43,344 bases of DNA from NCBI GenBank assembly GCA_964397995.1, contig CAYNLG010000023.1:1-43344 (forward strand). The letters run 5' to 3'. Origin of the DNA: CAYNLG01 sp964397995. GTDB lineage: Bacteria > Planctomycetota > Phycisphaerae > FEN-1346. The translations under genes and the position numbers were made by a program. The notes below the pieces were generated by a model. The model was not told the origin of the DNA and ran no database searches. It saw nothing but the letters and a program-made list of their open reading frames with translations. Below, in pieces: positions 15,667 through 24,905 of the stretch; position 1 is the first letter of the stretch, and every line of letters begins with the position of its first letter.

Positions 15667-18600
15667 TCAGTGGCGCCGCACCCGAAGCCCCAGCGCCGCC
15701 CCGGCCGCCACGAGCAGCAGCGTGGCCGGCTCGGGCGTGCGAGACCCGCCGCTGGCGCCGATCGGCGTCGAGGCGAACCAGTGGGCGGCCAGCTCGAAGT
15801 AGTCGGCCGTGTCGACCCGCCCATCGCCCGTGAAGTCGCCGGCGTACCAGAGGCAGTCGTCCTGGAACCAGGACCCCGCCAAGGCGAAGTAGTCAGCCGT
15901 GTCCACGGCGCCGTTAAGGTCCGCGTCGCCGCGGAAGAGCCGCTTCGGATCGCCCCCGTTCCGGTAGTAGAGGGCGCGGCCGGTCGGGGCAACGCTCGAC
16001 CCGACGGCCGCGAAGACCAACTCGTCGACGTACACGGCCTCGTCGCCGGGGACGTTGTCAAAGGCGTCGGCCAGGAGAACCTGGCCGGGCGTCGTGCCCT
16101 CGCCGAGAACGAGGCGACCGATAGCCATGTTGTCGACCCAGCCGGTGGCCGAGGCGCCGAAGTCGCGGCCGGCGACCTCCAACGTGCACCAGTCCGGCGT
16201 GCCGGGTGCCCTGAGGACCACGAAGGCCGTGTCGGCCATGTCACAAGCGGTCGCCTGGGCGGAGGCGTTGGCGAAGTCGCCGCGCAGGCGGACGGTGGTG
16301 CCCGTCTCGCAGCGGAGGACGCCGTCGGCCGCGATACCCAGGTCGCTCAGGGCCAGGACGGTCGCGCCCGTCGGGGCAAGGACGTCGAGCGAGCCGCCCA
16401 GGGCGAGGGCGCCGAGGGCGTAGTGCGTCCCGAGGCCGGCGTCGCCCGAGGCCCCGAGGAGTCCGGCACTGCCGGTCGCGGTGACGACAGAGCCGAAGAC
16501 TTGGGCTCCGCCGCGCAGTTCGTACGTGCCGTCGATCTCCAGAAGGCCCCCGCCGGTGGAATCGAGGATGCAGCCGTCAAGGAGCAGGTGGCTTTCCGGC
16601 CCGACGTAGACGGTGCCGAGGTTGTCAAGCCGGATACCGTCGATCGCCAGGTTGCCGCCGTCGGTTTCCCCGTCGGCCGTGACGGCCCACAGGCGGCCAC
16701 CCTCGGCGCTGGTCATGTCCCAGTCCTGGAGACGCACCCAGGCACCGGGCGTCTCGGCCGAGACGATGCCCTCGTTCGCGAGCGGGGCTCCGATGACCCC
16801 GTGGCCGCGCACCGTGCCGCCCGCCTCGATAGCGACGGGAGCGGTGCCTTCGACCCGTCCGTCGAGAAGCGAGACGTCGGTGGCGAGCGAGACGGTGCCG
16901 GTCAGTGTGCCGCCGTGCAGAGAGAGAGCCAAGTCCTCGCACAGAGCGGCATTGCGGCCGTCGAGGGTGCCTTCGACAACGAGGCAACCATTGCCGCCGA
17001 GGCAACCGGAGAGGCCCAGGCGCCCGCCCGGGGCAACATAGAGCTCGCCGTCGATGCGATGGCTCTCCCCGCCGAGGTCGCCCGGCGTCTCGGCTCCGAC
17101 GAGGCGGAGGTCGCCGTCCGCGGCCACTTGGACGCCGCAGCCCGTCTCGACGTAGAGGTCCTCGATGACGCTCGTCCCGTGCTCGACGAAGAGCGTGCTC
17201 TGCCAGTGACCGCCGGGGGGCGCCCCCACGTAAGGGCTGGTAACGCGGACCTGGGCCACGCTACCGCTGTCGGCGAAGTCCGTCCGGGCGACATGGGCCT
17301 CGGCGTAGGAGACCTCGACGGTCCAATCCCGAATACGGGCGTCCGCGAAGTCCAGCCGGGCCAAGTCGGCGGCCGTCAACGTGCCGCTCCCGGCGATGAG
17401 GCCCGAGACAGTCAGGTGCTCGCCGAAACCCTCGCAGGCGATGGGCGTATCGTTGCCGTGCATCTCCAGGGCGTGGATGGTGCCGCTCCCGCGGATGGAG
17501 AAGCCGGCGCCGAAGTCGACCCCGCCCTCGATGAGGCCGCCGTCGAGGGCCAGGGTGCCTTCACCGAACCAGTTCGCGGTCCCGCCCGATGCCGAAAGGG
17601 AGCCTTGGAGTGTGCCCTGAACGACGCACGCGGCCTCCTCGCTGTCGAGGTATAGTTCTGTGACCGCAAGCGTCGCGCCGGGGGCGACCTGCACGGTCCC
17701 GCCTTCAGCAACCCAGATCTCCTCCATGGCCGTGTCGCCGGTCCGGATACAGAGCAGGCCGGGTACGTCTTCGCTAGCCCCGGGGTCGTCTCCACCCCGG
17801 ACGAAGGCCGTGGTCGCGTTGGCATCCGGGGCGTCGAACGCGCAATCGTAGACGTTGACGGTCCCGCCGCGGACTCTGAGTTGCTCGGGCCCGACGGCAA
17901 CTGTCGCGTTCACGAGATCGAGTTGGCCCCCCGTTGTGCCAAGATGGGGGTCGGCGTAATAGCTGTCGTCACCCAGTACCATGCCGGAGAGCGTGAGCGT
18001 ATCGCCTGTCCGGGCGATGACGGACGCCTCGTTCAGCCAGAGGGTGTCACACCCGACGGTGCCCGTGCCGGTGAGTGTGATATAACTCACCTCAAGGTCT
18101 CCGGCGATGGTGCCGCCGTCGAGCGTGACGGTGTTCCAGTCGCCCTGCCAATGGGCTGACCCATCGCCCTCGGCCGGGACGCCACGGACCGTGCCGCGGA
18201 CGATGAATGATCCGTCGTCCTCGCAGTTGCTCTGCCACAGGTCCGTGACCTGCAGGGTGGCGCCGGTCTCGACAACGAGCCGGCCCCAGTTCTCGATGGT
18301 CAGATCGCGGATCTCGACCGTACCGGACTGAAGGAGGAGTTCGCCCCAAATGACGTCCTCCATTTCGTGACCGCGGAGAACCACCGTCGCGTGGGGATCC
18401 TGATACGGCGTACCGGTGGCGAAGGTGGTGCCGTTGGCGGTCATGGTGGCGGCATCGACCTCGACATGGTCGCAAAGGACGGTGGCATCGACGAGGTCGA
18501 GGCGTCCGCCGCCTTCGGCCAGGACGGTTCCGTCACCGGTCACCGTGCCGGTCAGGGTGAGGACATCGCCCTCCCGCGCAGCGATGCGGTCGTCGTGGTC

Positions 18601-20088
18601 GCTTATCTCGACGGACGCCGTGCAGACGGCGCCGGTGCCCCGGATCTCGTAGTCGTCGAGAACCACCGTACCCTCGACCGTGCCGCCGTCGAGGGTCAGC
18701 GTGCCGCTGCCGTCAAGCGTGACGGGGTCAGGGCCGAGGTCGAGGGCGCCCTGGATGGTGAGCGTGCCTTCGGTGCCCGTGGTCAACTGGTTGGTGACGG
18801 CAAGTGTCGCGTCATGGGCCACAACCGCGTCGCCGGCCCAGACATTCAGGTTCGTTGTTTCGGAGCGGCCGCCCTGGACGGTGAGTGTGCCGCCGGCGGG
18901 GGTGCGGAGCGTCCCCGTGCCGCCGATGGTCGTACGTTCGAGAAGCACACGTCCTCCGCCCACGTCGTTGCCGACCAAGCCGTTGATAACGGTGGAATCA
19001 AGCAGGACGATTGTGCCACCGCGGGCTCGGATAGCGCCAGTCGTGCCCTGATTGACGGTGCAGCCCGTGATCAGAACGGTTTCGCCCTCTGAGGCGACTA
19101 TCAGGCCACTGTTGTCAAAGGCTCCTGTCAGAACGAGGTCGTTACCGATGCCTCCAGGCGAGACGACCGTCCCGTCGGCGAGGGAGAAGTAGGCCGCGTC
19201 AACCGTACCGCGTCCGGTGAGCCCGGCCCCATTCTGCAGGTACGCGATGCCGCGCGCCGTGCCGCCGTCCAGCGTGATGTCGCCGGGTCCGTTGACGATA
19301 GCCCCGGTCGGCCCGAAGACGAGGTCGCCACGGACCGTCGCCGAGGCACCCCAGCCGACCGTCATCGTGCCGTGGACATCGAGGATGGCGCCCGACTCGA
19401 CGAGGACGTGGGCATTGTTGGCGCTCGCGTTGACCTCCTGGACCTCGTTCAGGCCGGTGGAAGCGATAAGCGTCCCACCCGTGCCGACGCTGACGGTGCC
19501 GGTGACACTGGCGCCTTCCATGGAGATGGTGCCGTCCTGCTGGGCCTCGGCGCCGGCGGCTTCGCAGCCCAGCAGCGTGAGTGTGCCGTCCTGGAAGGCA
19601 TGGGCGGGACCCGTCACAGCCCCCCCGTCCACGGTGAGCCGCCCGCCGTTCCAGGCCTCAATGCCGCACGAGATGGTCCCCGCGACGAGGGTCAGTTCGT
19701 CTGTGACACCGTCGGCCCGGATCCATCCCCCGCCGGTGATTTGGGGCGTGTAGAGGGTGCCGCGCCCGTTCACGGTATCGCCCACGTCCAGGTGCGACGT
19801 GCATGTGAGGGCGGCGTCCGAGGCGAGGCGGAGAACCTGGTCCACGTTCACGGACTGGACGAAGACGTCGTCGCGAATGGCGGCGATGGCGCTCCCGTCG
19901 CTCAGGTGGCAGTCCCAGGGCTCCCCGAACGTGCCGTCAGGTACCACCCCGCCAGACCAATGGGCCGGGTCGTCCCAGTAGCCGGAGCCGGCGGTCCACC
20001 AAGCATCCATGGCCCAAGACGGGGTCGCCAGTGCCAGACCGACCGCTAGAACCCGAAGGGCTGTTCCCAAGCCACGCTCCGTACTCAT
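15667..20088 (-). CDS. Giant secreted beta-helix-like protein with dockerin-like repeats and PEP-CTERM signal (A)
   Basis: The ATG at 20088 gives 1473 residues and a signal peptide (TERGLGTALRVLAVGLALAT, cleavage after SWA). The mature N terminus has AWWTAGSGYWDDPAHWSGG, a motif shared with protein B. The body is a long series of glycine/threonine strands such as LTLDGGTVEGTVVLD and GSGTLTAADLARLDFADA, typical of right-handed beta-helix or autotransporter-like passengers. The C-terminal module ends in two dockerin-like EF-hands at about 1384-1438 (GDADLNGAVDTADYFALAGS and GDFTGDGRVDTADYFELAAH). A PEP motif at 1452-1454, a hydrophobic helix and RVRRH follow. PEP-CTERM proteins are known exosortase substrates; no exosortase gene is in this window. 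Confidence 0.85.
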   Translation of the reverse strand: MSTERGLGTALRVLAVGLALATPSWAMDAWWTAGSGYWDDPAHWSGGVVPDGTFGEPWDCHLSDGSAIAAIRDDVFVQSVNVDQVLRLASDAALTCTSHLDVGDTVNGRGTLYTPQITGGGWIRADGVTDELTLVAGTISCGIEAWNGGRLTVDGGAVTGPAHAFQDGTLTLLGCEAAGAEAQQDGTISMEGASVTGTVSVGTGGTLIASTGLNEVQEVNASANNAHVLVESGAILDVHGTMTVGWGASATVRGDLVFGPTGAIVNGPGDITLDGGTARGIAYLQNGAGLTGRGTVDAAYFSLADGTVVSPGGIGNDLVLTGAFDNSGLIVASEGETVLITGCTVNQGTTGAIRARGGTIVLLDSTVINGLVGNDVGGGRVLLERTTIGGTGTLRTPAGGTLTVQGGRSETTNLNVWAGDAVVAHDATLAVTNQLTTGTEGTLTIQGALDLGPDPVTLDGSGTLTLDGGTVEGTVVLDDYEIRGTGAVCTASVEISDHDDRIAAREGDVLTLTGTVTGDGTVLAEGGGRLDLVDATVLCDHVEVDAATMTANGTTFATGTPYQDPHATVVLRGHEMEDVIWGELLLQSGTVEIRDLTIENWGRLVVETGATLQVTDLWQSNCEDDGSFIVRGTVRGVPAEGDGSAHWQGDWNTVTLDGGTIAGDLEVSYITLTGTGTVGCDTLWLNEASVIARTGDTLTLSGMVLGDDSYYADPHLGTTGGQLDLVNATVAVGPEQLRVRGGTVNVYDCAFDAPDANATTAFVRGGDDPGASEDVPGLLCIRTGDTAMEEIWVAEGGTVQVAPGATLAVTELYLDSEEAACVVQGTLQGSLSASGGTANWFGEGTLALDGGLIEGGVDFGAGFSIRGSGTIHALEMHGNDTPIACEGFGEHLTVSGLIAGSGTLTAADLARLDFADARIRDWTVEVSYAEAHVARTDFADSGSVAQVRVTSPYVGAPPGGHWQSTLFVEHGTSVIEDLYVETGCGVQVAADGDLRLVGAETPGDLGGESHRIDGELYVAPGGRLGLSGCLGGNGCLVVEGTLDGRNAALCEDLALSLHGGTLTGTVSLATDVSLLDGRVEGTAPVAIEAGGTVRGHGVIGAPLANEGIVSAETPGAWVRLQDWDMTSAEGGRLWAVTADGETDGGNLAIDGIRLDNLGTVYVGPESHLLLDGCILDSTGGGLLEIDGTYELRGGAQVFGSVVTATGSAGLLGASGDAGLGTHYALGALALGGSLDVLAPTGATVLALSDLGIAADGVLRCETGTTVRLRGDFANASAQATACDMADTAFVVLRAPGTPDWCTLEVAGRDFGASATGWVDNMAIGRLVLGEGTTPGQVLLADAFDNVPGDEAVYVDELVFAAVGSSVAPTGRALYYRNGGDPKRLFRGDADLNGAVDTADYFALAGSWFQDDCLWYAGDFTGDGRVDTADYFELAAHWFASTPIGASGGSRTPEPATLLLVAAGAALGLRVRRH

Positions 20089-20143
20089 CGTGTCCCACCT
20101 TCCCTCTCCCAATGCCCCGGGCTTTACGCGAAAAAGGAGACGC

Positions 20144-20163
20144 CTCGCTCCCGACGAAGCGAG
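20144..20163 (-). promoter_or_regulatory. Hairpin in the leader of protein A
   Basis: CTCGCT (20144-20149) pairs with AGCGAG (20158-20163) across an 8 nt loop, inside the roughly 110 nt leader between the promoter and the ATG. Confidence 0.35.
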
Positions 20164-20205
20164 TTCGGCCCCGAGCGCACACTTCTGGCCTGCTCCGATG
20201 GGTGC

Positions 20206-20233
20206 AGTCTACACGCAAACGGGACCGTGTCAA
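20206..20233 (-). promoter_or_regulatory. Promoter of PEP-CTERM protein A
   Basis: Minus-strand TTGACA (20228-20233), a 16 nt spacer, then TAGACT (20206-20211). Predicted leader about 110 nt. Confidence 0.6.
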
Positions 20234-20269
20234 ACCGGCTTGGCTCCGGATTCACGGAAAGACGGGGCA

Positions 20270-20289
20270 GGGTGGCCCGCAGGCCACCC
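20270..20289 (-). terminator. Terminator-like hairpin after PEP-CTERM protein B
   Basis: GGGTGGCC (20270-20277) and GGCCACCC (20282-20289) form a perfect 8 bp stem with a 4 nt loop about 35 bp past the stop of protein B. No long T-run follows on the minus strand. Confidence 0.5.
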
Positions 20290-20324
20290 CGCCCGGTTCG
20301 CTGCACGTGTGCGGCCGTCATGCG

Positions 20325-23300
20325 CTACCGGCGGCGCCGGCCGGCCGCAGCCATCGCCAGGCCCGCGGCCACCAGGACCATCGTCGCCGGCTCAGGCGTG
20401 GCGATGGCCCCACCCGCGGCCCCCGTGGCCGAGGTCTTGAACCAGTTGGCGGCCATCTCGAAGTAGTCGGCCGTGTCGACGACCCCGTCGCCGGTGAAGT
20501 CGCAGTCGTACCACGTCTTGTCGCCGAGGAACCAGCTTCCGGCCATGACGAAGTAGTCGGCCGTGTCCACGGTGCCGTCGAGCGTGGCATCGCCGTAGAA
20601 CAGCTTCTTGTTGTCGCTGCCGTTCTGGTAGTAGACGTTCAGGTCGTTGAGGTCGATGTACGAGCCGGGAACGCCGAACGAGAGGCCGTCGACGTAGAGA
20701 GCCTCGTTGTCGGCTCCGTTACCCTGGTTGTCCGTGGCGTCGGCGAGGGCAATCCGCCCGGCCTGCGTGGCCGTACCGATCTGGAGGGCTCCCAGCACGT
20801 AGTTGGCCGACCAGCCGCCCGCGTCGATGCCGACGTCTTCGCCGGCCACTTCGACGTCAAGCGGCACGGCGGTCGGTGAGGCGCTCAGGGACCGGACGAT
20901 GGCCTGGTCCAAGCGGAACGCGGCCGGGGTTGTCAGGGCGTTGGTGAGGTTGCCCGTAAGGATGAGGGTCGAGCCCAGCTCGGCCTCGATGTCGGCCGTG
21001 GCGCCGATGTTGAGGTCGCCGCCCATCGTGAGGATCGTGTCCCCGGTGTCCGGCGCGGCCTGGCCCGTGACGGCCGGGTTGATGACGGTCATCGACCCGT
21101 CCAAGTCCAGCCCTCCGAGGGCGAACTCGTTGGCGTCGACCGGGACCGGCCCGCCGGTTTCCTGGCCGCAGGCCCCGACGGTGACGGTGCTGCCGACACC
21201 GGCGGCAACCGGGCAGTTGACGATCGACCCGCCACGGCGGAGCTCCAGGTCGCCCAGCACATCGACGGTGCCCACGTCATGGCAGTCGATGATGCCCGCG
21301 TCGACCAGCAGCTTGCCCGTCGGGTCGATGTAGACGACGCCATAGTTGTCGAGGCGGATTGCGTCGACGTTGATGGCGCCGGCACCGTAGCCGGTCATGT
21401 CTTCGGCGGAGATGGTGCCCTCGTTGACCTTGTCGTTGGTGTCGAAGTGGAGCCAGCCGCCCGGATGGTCGGCGTAGATGGAGCCGTAGTTGGTGAGGGC
21501 GGCCGAGATGCGGCCACAGCCGTGGATGCTGTACTCGCCGTAGTGCGTGACGCCACAGTCGCCGCTCAGGACGCCCCCCGCCATCTCCACGCGACCCATG
21601 CCGTCGATGGTGCACGGCATCATCGGGTCTTCAGAGACGAAGTGAAGCGTGCCCCGGACCTCGACAAGGTTCTCATTCACGAGGGTGCAGGTGGTCAGGC
21701 GGGCCTCCGGGGCGATGTAGACGGCCCCACCGCCGAACGTTTCACGCTCGGGGTCAGAGGTGCCCACCCCGACGTACGGGCACTGGGTGTCGCCCAGGAC
21801 CTGCCACTCGCCGCCCTCGCGGATGTCGACGCCCTGCAGCATGGCCTCGTTCAGTGTCAGCAGCATGCCCTCGCCGCGCACAATGCCCGGCACGCCGACG
21901 TGGGCGCCGCGGACGAGCATCCAACTCCGGAACTCACCCGCAAGGTCATCCTGAACCAGGAAGCGGGCGAGGAACAGATCGGCATTGACGCTCGAGTCCT
22001 CAATGGTGAGAGAACCGTCGTCGAGGGCGGCCAGTTCGGCCTCGCCCTGTGGGCCGGTCCCAACGGCACCGCCCCGCAGGAGCGCGGGACCGAAGACCAC
22101 CTCGGCCTCGTCGAGGTGGAGGGTGCGGCCGGGTTCGTCGCAGTAGACGTCGGCGCCCATCATGTAGAGGTCGCCGGTGATGGTACCGTAGCCTTCGACG
22201 TTGTGATCCGTCGCGAGAGCGCCCTGAAGCGTCCCTCCCGACATCTGGATGGTATCGACTCCGCCTTCGCTGCTCAGGTACTGCGCGCCCTCTTCGCAGT
22301 CGAGGACGCCTTCGACCTCGATGTCGCCGTACCCCTGGAGCGTGCCGGCGAGGTTCATGCGTCCACCTTCGCGGATGTGGATGTAACCGTCATTGATCGC
22401 CTGTCCCAGTTCAGCGCCGTATCCGTCGGTGGGGTACATGCTGTAGACCCTGAGGTCGAACAGACCGCCGACCTCCATGTAGCCATCGTTGTAGAACGCG
22501 GTCGTGGCCGGGGACTCGGGGTCCCATGCAGGTTCGACCTGGACCCACAGTTCGGCGCCAGGCTCGACGAGAGTGCGGCCGTAGTTCTCAATGTGACCCA
22601 CATAGGTGCGACCGTCGTCGATGCGGAGGTCACCGTTCCAGCCGACCAGCACGGGTGTGTAGCCGGACCAGGAGTAGACGTGGTTCTCACCCGTACAGAT
22701 CATCTGGGCCCTGGCCATCTCTTCGCCACCGGCCGCCACACCGTAGCCGCCGATGTCGATGACCAAGTCACCGGTGTCGTAGCCGGAGTCGATGCCTTCG
22801 AGGGTCGCATCATGGAGCCGCAGGATGCCGCCGCCCATGACGCGGATCGCGGCGTTCGCCACGGGCTCATACCCCGTGGTCACCCAGGAGGTGTTGACGA
22901 AGAACTCGCTCCGGAAGGCGACCTCGAGCAGGTTGGTATCGAGGGTGAGGGATGAATGCGGGGTGAGTTCCAGCACGCCATCCTGGACGTAGACGTCGGC
23001 GCTCTGCCAGAGACCGGACCAACCGTCGGTGGTGATGCTGCCGTAGCCGTGCATCTCATTGGTATTCGTGATTTCGTACGATTGCAGCTCGCCGCCGGCC
23101 AATTGGATAACGCCTCCGTCGCTGTCCCAGTAGCTCCACTCGCCGCCCGTCAGGGCGCCCTCGACCAGGTAGGTGCCCATATTCATCATGCTGTCGACCT
23201 GGAGGGTGGCGCCGGGAGCCACGTAGACCCCGGAGCCAACGCCGCTCGTGAGGTCGCTGACGTGGCACGTGCCCTGGTAGACGTTCAGCCCGGCGGCGTC

Positions 23301-24548
23301 GCCGAGGGTGAAGCTGTAACCGGTACTGGCGACCTCGTCATAGAACGTGCTGTCGTAGATATTCGCCGTGCCGTTGCAGACCACGGGGCTGACCAGGACG
23401 GAGTCGTAGGCGTCCATGCCGGCGCCCGCCTGCACCTCCACGAGCTTGTGGTCCGGGAGGTCGAGGTCGCAGCTATCGAACTGGAGCGTCGAGCCGGGCA
23501 GGGCACGGACGAAGCCGTGACCGTGAACCGTCCCGCCCACCACGAGGGTTCCGCCATCAGCATGGAGTTCGGGGGGGGTGCCGCCGCCGGCGAACTCAAG
23601 GTCGGTGCAGTTGACGGTGCCGAACCCGGTGACCCACGTATCAACGCCAAGCAGGCAGTCGCCCGTCAACGTGCCGCCCTGGAGCGTGACCGTCCCGCCC
23701 CCAAAGATGAGCCCGGAGCCCGCCGCGTCGCCCATCTCGAGGGTGCCTTGGACGACGGTCGTGCTGTCGGGCAGGGCCTCGCAGAGGCCACGGATCTGGA
23801 ACCAGCCGTCGGGGTCGATGCCGAGATGGCCCGCTTGGTTGCGGACGTCGTCAGCCGATGAGAGGCCGCCGTAGACATAGGCCTCGCCGCCGTCGATGGC
23901 CAGGAGGTTGTTCGTCAGGTCAGAGCCGACAAGGCCCATCTCGCCGTCAAGACCGACGCCGACGTTGCCGCCGTCCACCCAGACATCATCGAGGACCATC
24001 AGGCCATCGAAATCGGCCAGCAAGCTGCCGCCGATGTTGTTGACGTCGGCGTCGTAGAGGGTGATCTCGCCGCCGTTGGTGGCATGGATAAGGGCGGCGT
24101 CATACTGGTTGATCGTATCGGCCCAAACGTCCATCAGCATGCCGAACTGGTTGACGGTCATCAGGCCCGCGTCGTTGTCGATCTGGGCGGCGGTGAGGAA
24201 GCCTGTGCCGCGCACCTCGCCCTGGTTCCACAGGAGGCTTTCGACGGTGAGGGCCGCGCTGTTGGCCAGCATCAGCGTCTGTCCGTTGTTATCGACTTCC
24301 CAGACGGTCGCGTTCGTACGCACGGCCGCGATCGTCCCGGGCGGGTCGCCCAGGATACACTGGTACTGCTCGCCGAGCGCCGAGTCCGGATAGGGCATGA
24401 GGGCCCCCGGCGGCATGATCCAGTGGTTCGCGTCGTCCCAGAAGCCCGTTCCGTTCTGCCACTGCGCGACGAGCGGCGCGGCCGCCATGGCCGATGCCGC
24501 CCACGCAAGGACCAGCACGCCTGTCAGTACGCCTGTACGCATTCGCAT
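20325..24548 (-). CDS. Giant secreted beta-helix-like protein with dockerin-like repeats and PEP-CTERM signal (B)
   Basis: The start is the ATG at 24548 (MRMRTGVLTGVLVLAWAASA signal peptide), giving 1407 residues; the frame upstream of it belongs to the leader. The mature protein begins with QWQNGTGFWDDANHWIMPPG, matching the WDD-x2-HW motif of protein A. The body is a beta-helix-like series rich in short G-T-L and V-E-V-x-G strands. The last 150 residues repeat the module seen in A and the protease: GEDVGIDAGGW, ADNEALYVDGLSF, then dockerin-like hands at about 1316-1370 (GDATLDGTVDTADYFVMAGS and CDFTGDGVVDTADYFEMAAN). PEP at 1385-1387 and a GRRRR tail close it. It probably acts as a surface or matrix structural protein. 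Confidence 0.85.
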   Translation of the reverse strand: MRMRTGVLTGVLVLAWAASAMAAAPLVAQWQNGTGFWDDANHWIMPPGALMPYPDSALGEQYQCILGDPPGTIAAVRTNATVWEVDNNGQTLMLANSAALTVESLLWNQGEVRGTGFLTAAQIDNDAGLMTVNQFGMLMDVWADTINQYDAALIHATNGGEITLYDADVNNIGGSLLADFDGLMVLDDVWVDGGNVGVGLDGEMGLVGSDLTNNLLAIDGGEAYVYGGLSSADDVRNQAGHLGIDPDGWFQIRGLCEALPDSTTVVQGTLEMGDAAGSGLIFGGGTVTLQGGTLTGDCLLGVDTWVTGFGTVNCTDLEFAGGGTPPELHADGGTLVVGGTVHGHGFVRALPGSTLQFDSCDLDLPDHKLVEVQAGAGMDAYDSVLVSPVVCNGTANIYDSTFYDEVASTGYSFTLGDAAGLNVYQGTCHVSDLTSGVGSGVYVAPGATLQVDSMMNMGTYLVEGALTGGEWSYWDSDGGVIQLAGGELQSYEITNTNEMHGYGSITTDGWSGLWQSADVYVQDGVLELTPHSSLTLDTNLLEVAFRSEFFVNTSWVTTGYEPVANAAIRVMGGGILRLHDATLEGIDSGYDTGDLVIDIGGYGVAAGGEEMARAQMICTGENHVYSWSGYTPVLVGWNGDLRIDDGRTYVGHIENYGRTLVEPGAELWVQVEPAWDPESPATTAFYNDGYMEVGGLFDLRVYSMYPTDGYGAELGQAINDGYIHIREGGRMNLAGTLQGYGDIEVEGVLDCEEGAQYLSSEGGVDTIQMSGGTLQGALATDHNVEGYGTITGDLYMMGADVYCDEPGRTLHLDEAEVVFGPALLRGGAVGTGPQGEAELAALDDGSLTIEDSSVNADLFLARFLVQDDLAGEFRSWMLVRGAHVGVPGIVRGEGMLLTLNEAMLQGVDIREGGEWQVLGDTQCPYVGVGTSDPERETFGGGAVYIAPEARLTTCTLVNENLVEVRGTLHFVSEDPMMPCTIDGMGRVEMAGGVLSGDCGVTHYGEYSIHGCGRISAALTNYGSIYADHPGGWLHFDTNDKVNEGTISAEDMTGYGAGAINVDAIRLDNYGVVYIDPTGKLLVDAGIIDCHDVGTVDVLGDLELRRGGSIVNCPVAAGVGSTVTVGACGQETGGPVPVDANEFALGGLDLDGSMTVINPAVTGQAAPDTGDTILTMGGDLNIGATADIEAELGSTLILTGNLTNALTTPAAFRLDQAIVRSLSASPTAVPLDVEVAGEDVGIDAGGWSANYVLGALQIGTATQAGRIALADATDNQGNGADNEALYVDGLSFGVPGSYIDLNDLNVYYQNGSDNKKLFYGDATLDGTVDTADYFVMAGSWFLGDKTWYDCDFTGDGVVDTADYFEMAANWFKTSATGAAGGAIATPEPATMVLVAAGLAMAAAGRRRR

Positions 24549-24905
24549 TGTGATGCCCCCAAAGAGAGAGTCAGTTCCCTGGTGAAGCGGATGCCCCGCG
24601 CGCGGCGTCCCCCAGGACGCACAGTCCTCGCGCGGGAACCCCTCGATGCCTTCAGCAGGATGTGGAGTACCCCCCACACCCGTGCGGCGTTCCCCCGCTC
24701 GGGGCCATACGCGGCCCCGGCGCAAGAAAAACGGGCCGGTCCGCTCTCCAGACCCGCCCGAAGCCTATCGTGTCCCCCTCGTTCCCGTGGTCGAGGGAAA
24801 TCTACACCAGAAATGGCCGGAAGTCAAACAGATCGTACCGACGTGGCGCGTGGATGCCGACGATGCGGCTTGGCATGCGGCAACTCGACGCACGGCCAAC
24901 AAGCT
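24549..24905 (-). promoter_or_regulatory. Promoter and long structured leader of PEP-CTERM protein B
   Basis: No gene is seen in this 357 bp gap. The promoter is TTGACT (24822-24827), a 17 nt spacer and TAGATT (24799-24804), giving a leader of about 245 nt. The leader holds several strong inverted repeats. CCCGCGCG/CGCGCGGG (24595-24602/24629-24636) encloses GCGTCC/GGACGC (24605-24610/24615-24620). CGGGGCC/GGCCCCG lies at 24700-24706/24713-24719. It could be a cis-regulatory RNA; no known riboswitch was recognised. Confidence 0.45.

Noticed and set aside
14650..17655. A 1001-codon plus-strand open frame
   Set aside because: It runs antisense across the WYL regulator and protein A, its translation is low-complexity with no domain, and both opposite-strand genes are clear. 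It is a GC-rich shadow frame.
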